Source of the DNA: Ignavibacteria bacterium
GTDB taxonomy: Bacteria; Bacteroidota; Ignavibacteria; Palsa-1295
Direction: 5' to 3'
Length of the DNA: 45,048 nt
NCBI GenBank assembly: GCA_013287605.1
Contig: JABDDM010000011.1
Coordinates: 1-45,048, forward strand
Shown here one piece after another: positions 8,222-17,195 of the stretch. The stretch's first letter is position 1; each line of letters opens with the position of its first letter. A program made the translations under genes and the position numbers. Under the pieces are notes generated by a model. The model saw nothing but the letters and a program-made list of their open reading frames with translations. It was not told the DNA's origin and made no database searches.

Positions 8222-9934
8222 CTATTTCACTACCAGAACTTGTTTTGTTAGCAACTTTTGGCCGGTGTCGATCTGAAGTTGATAGCTGCCGCTCGCGTGG
8301 ATTCCGAAGTTGATATGAAGCTTCTGTGCACCCAAACTAAGATGCTGCCGGTGATTGTACACAGCACGACCGAGCACATCTCGCAAAGTGATCTCGACCG
8401 TTGACGGATGATCTAACCAAATGGAGATAGTCCCTTCAGCATGAAGCGGATTTGGAAAAATATCAAAACCCGTGGCTGGTAATACCTTTTCTGGTACATC
8501 GCTCCGCTTGACAGGAATTCTTTTGGAGCCATGCACAATCTGAACTGTTCCTACATTAGATTCTCCATTCGCTTTATCGGTTGGAGTGACATACCCTGCC
8601 ATTCCTACAGCAACATCCTCAAGACCATCCGCATCTGCTGAAAGCGTATCAACACTTGTCGGGTAAGGCCAGCCTACGCAACTATATCGCATATCTACGC
8701 TATCATCAAGCGAATTTCCCAAGAGGTAAAAGTTGAAGTCTTGCTCATAATAATCGTCTGACCCACCTACCAGCAATAATGTCTCATCCTTAGAACTGCT
8801 CATTCTGCCGCAATTTGCCATGTATGTCATGTTCGGAGGGCTCTTCAGAACAAACTCGGCGCTATCGGTGGTAAGCCTATGCGATCCAAAGTCAGCTCCA
8901 CCGCGGAACATGAGAATATCGCCACTCCTGGGATCCGCCACGGGGTAGACAGATGGAGAAATGCAGACGAGATCTTGATAGTGTAGGACGCCATGATTAG
9001 GTAAGGCGACCATCGGAAGCGCCCAAGCCAACCACTCATTAAAACTATCGACGCTGGGAATTGCCCTGGCAGCCCAGAGCGTATCTGAATAGAGCGATCT
9101 GAATAGAGTGTCGAGGCGGAAAGGAGGGTTGTTGTGGTAGTAGAAAGTGTTGCCATGCCCATCTCCGGTGATAAGATCATCGCGGCCCACTCCTCTCCAG
9201 TCTCCCTGCACTCCATGTCGCCATTGGTATCTCGCCAAGTATGGAGCCACTGCAACCTCCTCATCTGAGACCGCTGTATCCCTGCTGCCATAAAGCTTTT
9301 CGCCTCCCTTGAAATAAATCAGTCGGTTGGAGTCAAGCACGCCGAGAATCAAAGTCACCGCACCCAGTACGACATCGTCGACCGTGTCGCTGGATAGTCG
9401 CGAAACATAACAATTCATGGCGTCATAGAAGGTTGCGAATCCTCTATAGGAAGGCACCAGAGTGGTATGCCTTGCGGTATCGAAGTTCCCCAAGTCATCG
9501 GCCCAATAAATTGTGGGAGCACCGAGGTCGGGATGGGTGCGAAGAATATCTGTATATCTTTGAGACCGAAAGTGGCCGGTTCGATACTGTCCAACCTGTA
9601 AATTCAGAGTAGTTTTTGCGGAGACTGTGAGGTTATGCAGGTTGAATGTTGAGCCAGCAGAGACGGCTGTGATGAATGGCGGGTTCTCGGGAAGTCCGTA
9701 CATGAGTATTCGACTCTCATTCCGGCCAGGCGCAGGGCCGATATTCATGCCAGAAGAGAGTTGCTGCCAGCTCTTACTTCCATATATAGTATCGATCTCT
9801 CCAGGCTTTCCTACCGTCGGGAAGTAACAGTTTGGATCGAATGCCTGCGCGAAAACACTACCAAAAGAGATGGAAGTTGAGGCAATAACGGCAATCAAGA
9901 GGAGACCTCTGAGGCGCATCGGATGGACTCGCAT
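8222..9934 (-). CDS. Secreted T9SS cargo protein, possible FG-GAP-like propeller
   Basis: The product is about 570 aa. The N-terminus is a signal peptide (RLRGLLLIAVIASTSISF...VFAQ). Starts at 9934 (MRVHP) and 9919 (MRLRG) are both possible; the longest frame begins at 9961. The middle has several loops such as DGHGNTFYYHNN, DTVDDVVLGAVTLILG and DADGLEDVAVGMAGYV, of the kind seen in FG-GAP/VCBS integrin-like propeller repeats. The C-terminus is a T9SS domain: FDIFPNPLHAEGTISIWL, TLRDVLGRAVY, SGSYQLQIDTGQKLLTKQVL. It ends 64 bp before the start of the giant T9SS gene downstream and could be co-transcribed with it. Substrate and function are unknown. Confidence 0.82.
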   Translation of the reverse strand: MRVHPMRLRGLLLIAVIASTSISFGSVFAQAFDPNCYFPTVGKPGEIDTIYGSKSWQQLSSGMNIGPAPGRNESRILMYGLPENPPFITAVSAGSTFNLHNLTVSAKTTLNLQVGQYRTGHFRSQRYTDILRTHPDLGAPTIYWADDLGNFDTARHTTLVPSYRGFATFYDAMNCYVSRLSSDTVDDVVLGAVTLILGVLDSNRLIYFKGGEKLYGSRDTAVSDEEVAVAPYLARYQWRHGVQGDWRGVGRDDLITGDGHGNTFYYHNNPPFRLDTLFRSLYSDTLWAARAIPSVDSFNEWLAWALPMVALPNHGVLHYQDLVCISPSVYPVADPRSGDILMFRGGADFGSHRLTTDSAEFVLKSPPNMTYMANCGRMSSSKDETLLLVGGSDDYYEQDFNFYLLGNSLDDSVDMRYSCVGWPYPTSVDTLSADADGLEDVAVGMAGYVTPTDKANGESNVGTVQIVHGSKRIPVKRSDVPEKVLPATGFDIFPNPLHAEGTISIWLDHPSTVEITLRDVLGRAVYNHRQHLSLGAQKLHINFGIHASGSYQLQIDTGQKLLTKQVLVVK

Positions 9935-10037
9935 ATGATTAAGAACCTCAATATACGGCAATTGTTACATGAGGCACAAATTCTTGCCTCATTTCTTCGC
10001 TTAACTTAACGAAGAATTCATCCCGTTCAACGCGCGC

Positions 10038-11480
10038 TCACCAATGATACTGCAACGAAACCATCGGCGCAACTGGATTTGCCATGCTGGATGAAGTTGC
10101 AGGGCGGCTGTTGGGAAGCAGTGCTACTGCTAGTGAGCCGGGATTGACGCCGATGTTCCAGCCTCGGGTATTCGGAGCATCGGTTGGTTCAAGCGAGTTG
10201 TCGCCGTGGGTCTTTATGCGCTCTTCGGACCCTTTTCCGATCGACGCGACAGTGAGTCCGAATCCAGCAGCAACGCCGAGAACAACGGGTAGGGAGAATC
10301 CCCAGACAGAAGCGCTGCTGAAGTTTGAGCCTGTTACTATGATAAATCCAAATCCGTATCCGACCAACGCTCCGGCAGTAGTGCCGAGAATTACGATATT
10401 ACCTTCTCCCGTCGAAAGTCGCTTCCCTGCCATTAGGCTATGGGCAAGTGCAATTGCACCCACGTTTCCAACAAGTGATGCAATAGCGAATCCTGAGGCC
10501 TGCGGTGCCGAAGCGTTCGAGAAGCTGGTAGCGACTACGGAGCTGTAGAGCAGTAGTGTGACGAGGGGCCCGTATAGTCCTGCCGTCAAGACTGTAGAAG
10601 CGTTACCCCGCGTGTATGGCTGGTTGCCGGCCATCATCGCCCCCGCAGCAAACCCGCCAGCGGAGCCCACAAGGCTCAAGCCGCTTCCGAAAGATGGAGA
10701 TGGACTACTATTAAACAAATACGCTAGCGTACCTCCATCAAACATTCCAAATAATCCGCCATAACGGATTATGTCGGCAGTCCCCTCACTCATCTTATTG
10801 TTCTTCGCCACCGTGTATCCGACAACGGTCTCCGTAATTCCTCCGATGGCAGCAAGTACGCCCGCTGCTTGCCCAGAACGTCCGTTTGTAAGCATTACAT
10901 CCAGAGCGTATCCATGCGCCATACCAAGAAAGGAACCCCCTAAAGCAAGCGACGATTCGCCATCGTTCATTTCGGCATTCTGGGTCAACAGCGATGAAAC
11001 GAGATAGCCGCCCCCGCCGATCACGAACGGCAGTCCAGCGGCTAAGCCAACATTGTTACTGTTATAAACAAGTGAAGTTGTGATGAGCGGTCCATAGGCG
11101 AAAAACGATAGGAGCGCCTCCCAAATGAGAAATTTCGAGCGAGAGCTTTGATCAAGCTTCGCATGCGATGAAGTTGCTCCGAGCCGTCTCGACGTCAATT
11201 CGCGCAATAGACCGACCTCAACCGCGGATTTCGGAAATCTGTATCGAGTCACCTTTCCACTATCTTCTCTTGTGATCTCAAGGATGAAGGTGCTGTCGGG
11301 CTTCATGATCAGATGAGCTTCCTGGAAGGGCTCATACGAAGGCAAGAGATCGTATTTAGCTTGCATGTCTTTGTCGACCACCGTGATCTGTCCGGCGGAA
11401 TCGAACGGAACTTCAACCTCCTGTGCAGAGACGACAGAATGCAAGCAGAGGAATACAAGAATGAGAGTGAGGATCTTCAT
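10038..11480 (-). CDS. Repeat-built envelope protein with signal peptide
   Basis: The 480-aa product starts at ATG 11480 with a signal peptide (MKILTLILVFLCLHSVVSAQ); the longer frame to 11531 adds a non-signal stretch. Residues 21-115 form a soluble region. From about residue 129 the protein consists of about five Gly/Ala-rich hydrophobic repeats starting near 129, 185, 244, 303 and 373. Each has a pattern like GG-x2-G-M/P-x3-G, two hydrophobic stretches, then N/K-x2-M/L-S-x-G. The chain ends VSLQYHW, a terminal aromatic as in outer-membrane barrels. It could be a small-residue-rich helical membrane protein or a repeat-derived barrel. I do not recognise the family. It is divergent from the SBBP gene. 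Confidence 0.75.
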   Translation of the reverse strand: MKILTLILVFLCLHSVVSAQEVEVPFDSAGQITVVDKDMQAKYDLLPSYEPFQEAHLIMKPDSTFILEITREDSGKVTRYRFPKSAVEVGLLRELTSRRLGATSSHAKLDQSSRSKFLIWEALLSFFAYGPLITTSLVYNSNNVGLAAGLPFVIGGGGYLVSSLLTQNAEMNDGESSLALGGSFLGMAHGYALDVMLTNGRSGQAAGVLAAIGGITETVVGYTVAKNNKMSEGTADIIRYGGLFGMFDGGTLAYLFNSSPSPSFGSGLSLVGSAGGFAAGAMMAGNQPYTRGNASTVLTAGLYGPLVTLLLYSSVVATSFSNASAPQASGFAIASLVGNVGAIALAHSLMAGKRLSTGEGNIVILGTTAGALVGYGFGFIIVTGSNFSSASVWGFSLPVVLGVAAGFGLTVASIGKGSEERIKTHGDNSLEPTDAPNTRGWNIGVNPGSLAVALLPNSRPATSSSMANPVAPMVSLQYHW

Positions 11481-11594
11481 GGCGCAATATACGCAGGGAA
11501 AGTGGGTGTCTAAGGTGCAATCCCATTGCATCCTTGTCGAGACGAATTCATCCGGCGCCGGTCGGGTTAAATAACTTCATCCCGCCAGTCTATT

Positions 11595-14500
11595 ATGATG
11601 AGAGCGTGTGCTGTGTTCGTCGTTTTTGTGATGGTGGCTGCGAAGTCCTACGCGCAGCCATCGGCCATTCAGCACGCCCTGCTGGATTCCCGCGTTCGCG
11701 GGAATGACACGTCCCAATCTTCATCCTTCATCCCTCATCCTTCAGCCTTGCCCGCTGATTCCCGCATTCGCGGGAATGAGACGTCCCATTCTTCATCCTT
11801 CATCCCTCATCCTTCAGCCTTGCCCGATTGCTCCATGGAATTTATTCCGAACCTGGGGCAGCTCTCGGGTAAGCACGGTGAGGCGCTGCCGGATGTGAAT
11901 TATTATTCCCGGTACCGAGGTCTGACGATTTATTACTCACCAAGAGGGATGCAGTTCTTCTTCTCGCGCTTGATCCGAAAGCCCGATGTCTATGTCAGCA
12001 AATTTGCACCTCCCGGCATTCATGATCCACGCGGCGATACGTTGTTCTCGTACCGCGTCGATCTTAGTTTTGTTGGTGCAAACAGTGCGGCGAAGATCAT
12101 TCCTGATGAAGTGCTCGATGATCATTCCAATTACTATATCCCCCGCTTCCCAAATGGCCTGACCGATGTACCCGCCTATGGATCTCTCCTCTATCGAGAG
12201 ATATATCCGAATATCGATATGCGGATCTACAGCACTGAGCGTGGGATGAAGTATGATTTCGTAGTGCATCCTGGTGGTGATCCTTCGAGAATCCGAATGC
12301 ATTATGATGGGCCAGATAGTCTCATAGCGGCGAATGGCGTTGTGACGATCTATTCGCCATTCGGGACGCTCACCGAAGCGAAGCCTCTTTCCTATCAATC
12401 GCTTCCTTCCGGTGATATTGCCAGCGGACTTCAGAGCAGCGTGCCTACGAGCTATGTCCTGAGTGGTCACGATCTCACGTTTGCGATTGGTGCATATGAC
12501 ACGAGCATGCCGCTCGTGATCGATCCTCCACGGGTCTGGGGCACATACTTCGGTGGCAGCAGCTACGACTGGTTTATCGGAAATCGTGTGGATCACAACG
12601 ACAACATCTTCGTAACTGGAACATGTCTTAGTGCGGGGTTCGGAACTGCTGGCACACATCAGGATACGCTGAACTCGCTCGACGGTTATAATTATGATGG
12701 TATCGTTGTAAAATTTAGTCCGGCTGGTGCCCGGATATGGTCAACGTATTATGGTGCAGGTCTAACGGAAGGTTGGGGCGTTGCAATTGATCGCGCCCAG
12801 AATGTGATTGTTGATGGTCACACGTTCGATGATACCTGCATAGCGACGTCAGGCGCATTCCAGACTCGTCTAAATAATAATACTCCCGGCGACCATGCGT
12901 GGGATGGGTTTATCGCAAGCTTTGATTCTCTCGGTCATCGGTATTGGGGGACGTACTTCGGCACAGCAGATACTGATCTTGTCTATGATATCGCTGCCGA
13001 TTCTGCAAATAATATTGTGATCGTCGGTTATACGTCAAGCACTTCCGGCCTTGCATCTCCTAGCGCGTACAAGACGAGCAGAGTTCGCACGGCTTCGTAT
13101 GATTACGGCGGATACATTGCGAAGTTTTCCTCAGGAGGGACACGCCTGTGGTCCACGTACTATGGCGACACAACGAGCAACTGCCTTGGCGTTTGCATCG
13201 GCGCCGGAGATTCGGTGATCGTTAGCGGCACCACAGTTTGCAAAGCTGGGATCGCAACAGCGGGCGTTTATCTGAGCACGCTCGCAAATTATGTTGCAGG
13301 CTACATCGTAAAGTTTTCGTCATCGGGTACACGGAGCTGGGGCACCTATGTCGATGGTGCATCAGGCTATTACGGAACCGCTATGTATGGCGTTGCGTCA
13401 GGAGCTGATGGCTCGATCTATACGTGCGGCGTAACGTGGGCGGCTACGGGACTAGCCACTGCGAATGCCTATCGCACGTCAATTCCAAGTGGGAATGACG
13501 CATCCATCTTAGAAATATTTGATGCAAGAGGCAATCGGCTTGCTGGCACATACTATGGAAATTCTATTCGCTCCGAGATCGGGTTTCGCGTTGCCGTTGA
13601 TCCCGATGGGAATGCGTACGTTGGCGGATGGACCGATGATAGCACGCACATCGCAAGCGCAGGAGCGTTTCAGAGTTCGGTCATTGATACGAATGTCTCC
13701 TTCCTTGCAAAGTTTTCAAAAGATGGTGCGCGCAGATGGGGCACGTATTTCGCCGGCAATGGTCATCCAGGCGGCTGGGATCCGATCTATGGTCTGGCGA
13801 TCGATCATCACGAACATCCCATTATTTCAGGATTAACAGGCAGTGATTCCGGGATCGCAACCAGCGGATCGTTTCAAAGCACGTATGGAGGAGGAAGCAC
13901 GATTTATGGCGATGGCTTCCTGGTTAAATTCTGTGACACATTAAAGACTCACCTTCGATTTGCGAGAGATAGTCTCATGTGCTTTGGCAGCATTGACACG
14001 CTCGCAACAACACCGGGTTACATAAGCTATCAATGGCGGCGTGGCGGCACAATTATTCCGGGCGCTACGTCAAGTCGTTACGGCATTCCAATTACACAAG
14101 CGCCTGGGTCTTATCTCTACACCGTCGACATCGCTGATCCAAGGATCTGTGTCTCTACGACCGACACGCTAACACTGGTGATCCGAGCGCTCCCAAGCAT
14201 TAATGCCGGACCAGACAGAATAACGTGTCTGAAGACCGGCGTGCAGATCGGCAATGCGGCAACGGGAGGGCTTGCGCCGTATCAGTATCATTGGGTACCG
14301 GACTCTGGATTGAGTTCTTCCTCGACGGCGTCTCCAATTGCCACGCCAAAACGTACGACACAGTATATCGAGATCGTTACAGATTCAAACGGATGTCAAT
14401 CGCAGGATACTGTGATCGTAACGGTTCGTGGTCTTCCTCAGATGATCGCTCCGCCCAATGTTGTTTATTGTGTTGGAGGAAGTAGTGCAATCGGAACTCC

Positions 14501-17183
14501 GGCAATAGGAGGAGTTGCGCCGTACACATATAGCTGGACGCCAGCATTGGGACTGAGCGCGACAAATGTAGCGCAACCAATCGCTTCTCCAGCAAACTCT
14601 ACGACGTATCACGTTCATATCACTGACGCGAATGGCTGCGATAGCTGGGATACGATCAATGTCGTCGTGACTGCTCCGCCTGTTGTGACGCTTGTTCCGT
14701 CAGGCCCGCAAAAGATCTGCGTCGGGGATTCGCTCAGGATATTCGCGCCAAGCGGGATGGCTTCATATCAATGGTCGGATGGTGAAACGAGCAGATCCAT
14801 TCTCGCGAGACAATCCGGAGCCTACTCGGTTGCTGTGCAGGACGTCAGTGGCTGTTCCGGCAAGAGTGACACCGTTGTGTTAACAGTAATCGCAAAACCA
14901 TCGCCTTCGATTGCAGGTCCAGATGCTGTTTGTCCGTTATCGACTGCAAGCTACGCAACGCCATTCGATCCGAATGCTCGATATAATTGGACGCTCTCCG
15001 GCGGAGGCACGATCACAAGTGGCGCAGGCGCTGATAGCATAACGGTTAACTGGACGCTTACTGGTACCTGGAAGGTAATGCTTCGTGATTCTAATACTGC
15101 CGGTTGCGAACGAGATACCTCGCTGATGGTAACAATCGGCACGACGCTAATACCAAGTATTAGCCCTGCCGGACCGATAACACTTTGCAAAGGTGACAGC
15201 GCGGTTCTGCACGCTCAAAAAGGGTTTACGACATATTCCTGGAGTAGTGGACAGAGTGCGGATTCGGTCGTTGTGTCGAAGTCCGGGAATTACTTTGTTA
15301 CAGTAACTGGATCCGGTGGTTGCACTGGCACTTCGCAGGTCGTTGCGGTCAAGGTAATCTCTACTGCCAAACCGCAGCCGAAACTTGTGGCGACGAAAAC
15401 GGTACTTTGTGCAGGCGATAGTTTGCAGCTAGCTACAACGCAAGGATTTGCATCGTATCAATGGTCAAACGGTTCTACAACTGCTTCGATTGAAGTCACG
15501 CACGCAGGCACATACGCTGTCGTTGTTACAAACTCCGACGGGTGCATGGGTATATCGGATAGTGTGAAGATTACAACAGGCCCAATACCACAGGCTGTTA
15601 TCACGCCAGGCGGACCGGTTACATTCTGCTATGGCGATAGTGTAAGACTTACTGCGACAGCTGGCGGTGCGTCCTATTTGTGGTCAGATGGTGAAACGGG
15701 GTCTTCCGTCGTTGCGAAGAGCACGGGTGATTATTCGGTAACTATCCAGAATGCCGCTGGCTGTTCAGCTACTTCCCTTCCTGTTCATGTGCGTGTTGGA
15801 GCTCAACTCAAACCAGTTATCACAGGCCCTTCCGCGGTGTGTCCAAATTCGCAAACAAATTATTCGATCACAGCGATCAATGGAACAACCTATAATTGGG
15901 CAGTTACAGGCGGGACGATCGCGAGCGGACAATCGACAAACTCAATAAACATTAACTGGGGAGCAATCGGAACAGCAACGATCGCGATAACGCAGACCGA
16001 CACAGCCACTGGATGCCTGGACAATTCTGTGATCAACGTAACAATCGATAATAATCTTGTGCCTGATGTCACAGCAAGCGGTCCCCTTGCCTTCTGTCAG
16101 GGTGATTCTGTCACACTTGACGCTGGGGCAGGTTATGCAGCCTATCAGTGGCTGTTGAATAATACACCACTCGCTGGAGCTACGCGGCAAACACTCACCA
16201 TACTGGCGAGTGGCAACTATAGCGTCTTCGTAACAAATAGTGGAAGCTGTCAGGGAACATCAAAGACAATGGCGGTGACGGTGAATCCTCTTCCTGTCGC
16301 ACCGGTCATCACACAGTCTGGTTCGACGCTGACGAGCACATCGGCAATTAGATATCAATGGAGCTTGAACGGTACGCCAATAAGCGGTGATACGAGCCAG
16401 ACACTCGTTGCAGCAACATCAGGAGACTACACGATTCTAATATTCGATCAGAATGGCTGTTCTGCTATTTCAAATCCGTTTACATATCGCGATAGCGGTA
16501 TGACGGTTGTCGCGGTTCCAGCACTTTTGCAGGCGAATCCCTCAGATCCAGTGCAGATCCCGCTCGAATTGCTTTCTTCGCAGAACGTAGTGCAAAGCGG
16601 ACCGATGCATTACACCGCATCACTGCGCTTCAACAAAACTTTGCTTGCGCCTTCTGGTCAAACGCCTCCAGGTGTCATTCAAGGCAATGATTTGATCGTC
16701 ACCATCAGCGGCACCAATCCGCTTCCGCTCGGGACGACTGCCGGTACGCTGAGGACTCTGGACTTCATTGCAACACTTGGCAATGATACGTGTACGGATG
16801 TATCTATCGACGCCTTCCAGTGGACTGATGGCGCTGTGAGTGTATCGCGAAGAAGCGGGCGGTTCTGCCTGACGGGTGTATGTGAAGCGGGGGGCAAAGT
16901 GCGACTCATCGATCCGAATGTGGAGCTAAGTCTATCACAAAGCCATCCGAACCCCGCGAAAGGGAATGCTCAAGTCGAGTATGACCTTAGAGAGCAGGGG
17001 GAAACAGAACTCTATATCACCGATCTAATGGGCCGCGTCGTGAAGACCGTTGTGACCGGCACGCAGATACCGGGCCATTACACAGCGCAATTCGATCTCA
17101 ATGGTCTCGCACAGGGAACGTACATCTACATTCTCCAGACTCAGAGTGGGAAGCTTTCGCATTTGATGCAGATCATTCGATAA
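11595..17183 (+). CDS. Giant SBBP/Ig-like repeat secreted protein with T9SS sorting domain
   Basis: This 1862-aa protein has a signal peptide (MMRACAVFVVFVMVAAKSYAQ), then about 48 residues encoded by two copies of an inserted repeat (residues 29-79). Residues 81 to about 300 (MEFIPNLGQLSGKHG onward, with YREIYPNIDMRIY) match the DUF7948-type domain that precedes SBBP repeats. Residues 310-790 hold seven-bladed beta-propeller (SBBP) repeats with a recurring pattern G(T)YFGG...D...G...T. Residues 795-1620 hold many Ig/PKD-like modules with recurring FCQGDSVTLDAG and YQWS motifs. A cohesin-like module follows, then a T9SS domain (HPNPAKGNAQVEYDL, LYITDLMGRVVKT, QGTYIYILQT). It is likely a surface adhesin or scaffold. 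The OmpA-like gene follows after 12 bp. Confidence 0.88.
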   Translation: MMRACAVFVVFVMVAAKSYAQPSAIQHALLDSRVRGNDTSQSSSFIPHPSALPADSRIRGNETSHSSSFIPHPSALPDCSMEFIPNLGQLSGKHGEALPDVNYYSRYRGLTIYYSPRGMQFFFSRLIRKPDVYVSKFAPPGIHDPRGDTLFSYRVDLSFVGANSAAKIIPDEVLDDHSNYYIPRFPNGLTDVPAYGSLLYREIYPNIDMRIYSTERGMKYDFVVHPGGDPSRIRMHYDGPDSLIAANGVVTIYSPFGTLTEAKPLSYQSLPSGDIASGLQSSVPTSYVLSGHDLTFAIGAYDTSMPLVIDPPRVWGTYFGGSSYDWFIGNRVDHNDNIFVTGTCLSAGFGTAGTHQDTLNSLDGYNYDGIVVKFSPAGARIWSTYYGAGLTEGWGVAIDRAQNVIVDGHTFDDTCIATSGAFQTRLNNNTPGDHAWDGFIASFDSLGHRYWGTYFGTADTDLVYDIAADSANNIVIVGYTSSTSGLASPSAYKTSRVRTASYDYGGYIAKFSSGGTRLWSTYYGDTTSNCLGVCIGAGDSVIVSGTTVCKAGIATAGVYLSTLANYVAGYIVKFSSSGTRSWGTYVDGASGYYGTAMYGVASGADGSIYTCGVTWAATGLATANAYRTSIPSGNDASILEIFDARGNRLAGTYYGNSIRSEIGFRVAVDPDGNAYVGGWTDDSTHIASAGAFQSSVIDTNVSFLAKFSKDGARRWGTYFAGNGHPGGWDPIYGLAIDHHEHPIISGLTGSDSGIATSGSFQSTYGGGSTIYGDGFLVKFCDTLKTHLRFARDSLMCFGSIDTLATTPGYISYQWRRGGTIIPGATSSRYGIPITQAPGSYLYTVDIADPRICVSTTDTLTLVIRALPSINAGPDRITCLKTGVQIGNAATGGLAPYQYHWVPDSGLSSSSTASPIATPKRTTQYIEIVTDSNGCQSQDTVIVTVRGLPQMIAPPNVVYCVGGSSAIGTPAIGGVAPYTYSWTPALGLSATNVAQPIASPANSTTYHVHITDANGCDSWDTINVVVTAPPVVTLVPSGPQKICVGDSLRIFAPSGMASYQWSDGETSRSILARQSGAYSVAVQDVSGCSGKSDTVVLTVIAKPSPSIAGPDAVCPLSTASYATPFDPNARYNWTLSGGGTITSGAGADSITVNWTLTGTWKVMLRDSNTAGCERDTSLMVTIGTTLIPSISPAGPITLCKGDSAVLHAQKGFTTYSWSSGQSADSVVVSKSGNYFVTVTGSGGCTGTSQVVAVKVISTAKPQPKLVATKTVLCAGDSLQLATTQGFASYQWSNGSTTASIEVTHAGTYAVVVTNSDGCMGISDSVKITTGPIPQAVITPGGPVTFCYGDSVRLTATAGGASYLWSDGETGSSVVAKSTGDYSVTIQNAAGCSATSLPVHVRVGAQLKPVITGPSAVCPNSQTNYSITAINGTTYNWAVTGGTIASGQSTNSININWGAIGTATIAITQTDTATGCLDNSVINVTIDNNLVPDVTASGPLAFCQGDSVTLDAGAGYAAYQWLLNNTPLAGATRQTLTILASGNYSVFVTNSGSCQGTSKTMAVTVNPLPVAPVITQSGSTLTSTSAIRYQWSLNGTPISGDTSQTLVAATSGDYTILIFDQNGCSAISNPFTYRDSGMTVVAVPALLQANPSDPVQIPLELLSSQNVVQSGPMHYTASLRFNKTLLAPSGQTPPGVIQGNDLIVTISGTNPLPLGTTAGTLRTLDFIATLGNDTCTDVSIDAFQWTDGAVSVSRRSGRFCLTGVCEAGGKVRLIDPNVELSLSQSHPNPAKGNAQVEYDLREQGETELYITDLMGRVVKTVVTGTQIPGHYTAQFDLNGLAQGTYIYILQTQSGKLSHLMQIIR
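11685..11828 (+). repeat. Two tandem 72-bp repeats carrying ATTCCCGC/GCGGGAAT dyads, in frame inside a gene
   Basis: Two near-identical 72-bp units start at 11685 and 11757. Each has the dyad ATTCCCGC-N4-GCGGGAAT (11686-11705 and 11758-11777), then ACGTCCCA and a TTCATCC-type tract ending CAGCCTTGCCCG. Being a multiple of three, the pair adds 48 codons without breaking the frame. They are read as SRVRGNDTS and SRIRGNETS followed by SSFIPHPSALP. The dyad is the same as in the spacer at 1811-1905. Confidence 0.9.
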
Positions 17184-17195
17184 AAAGTATCAAGA

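Noticed and set aside
11937-12659. 240-aa open frame on the minus strand
   Set aside because: It is antisense to the DUF7948-like and SBBP part of the giant T9SS gene, Arg-rich and without motifs.
13900-16500. Tandem DNA repeats in the Ig-like region of the giant gene
   Set aside because: The modules are similar in protein pattern but divergent in DNA sequence, so they are treated as protein domains, not DNA repeats.
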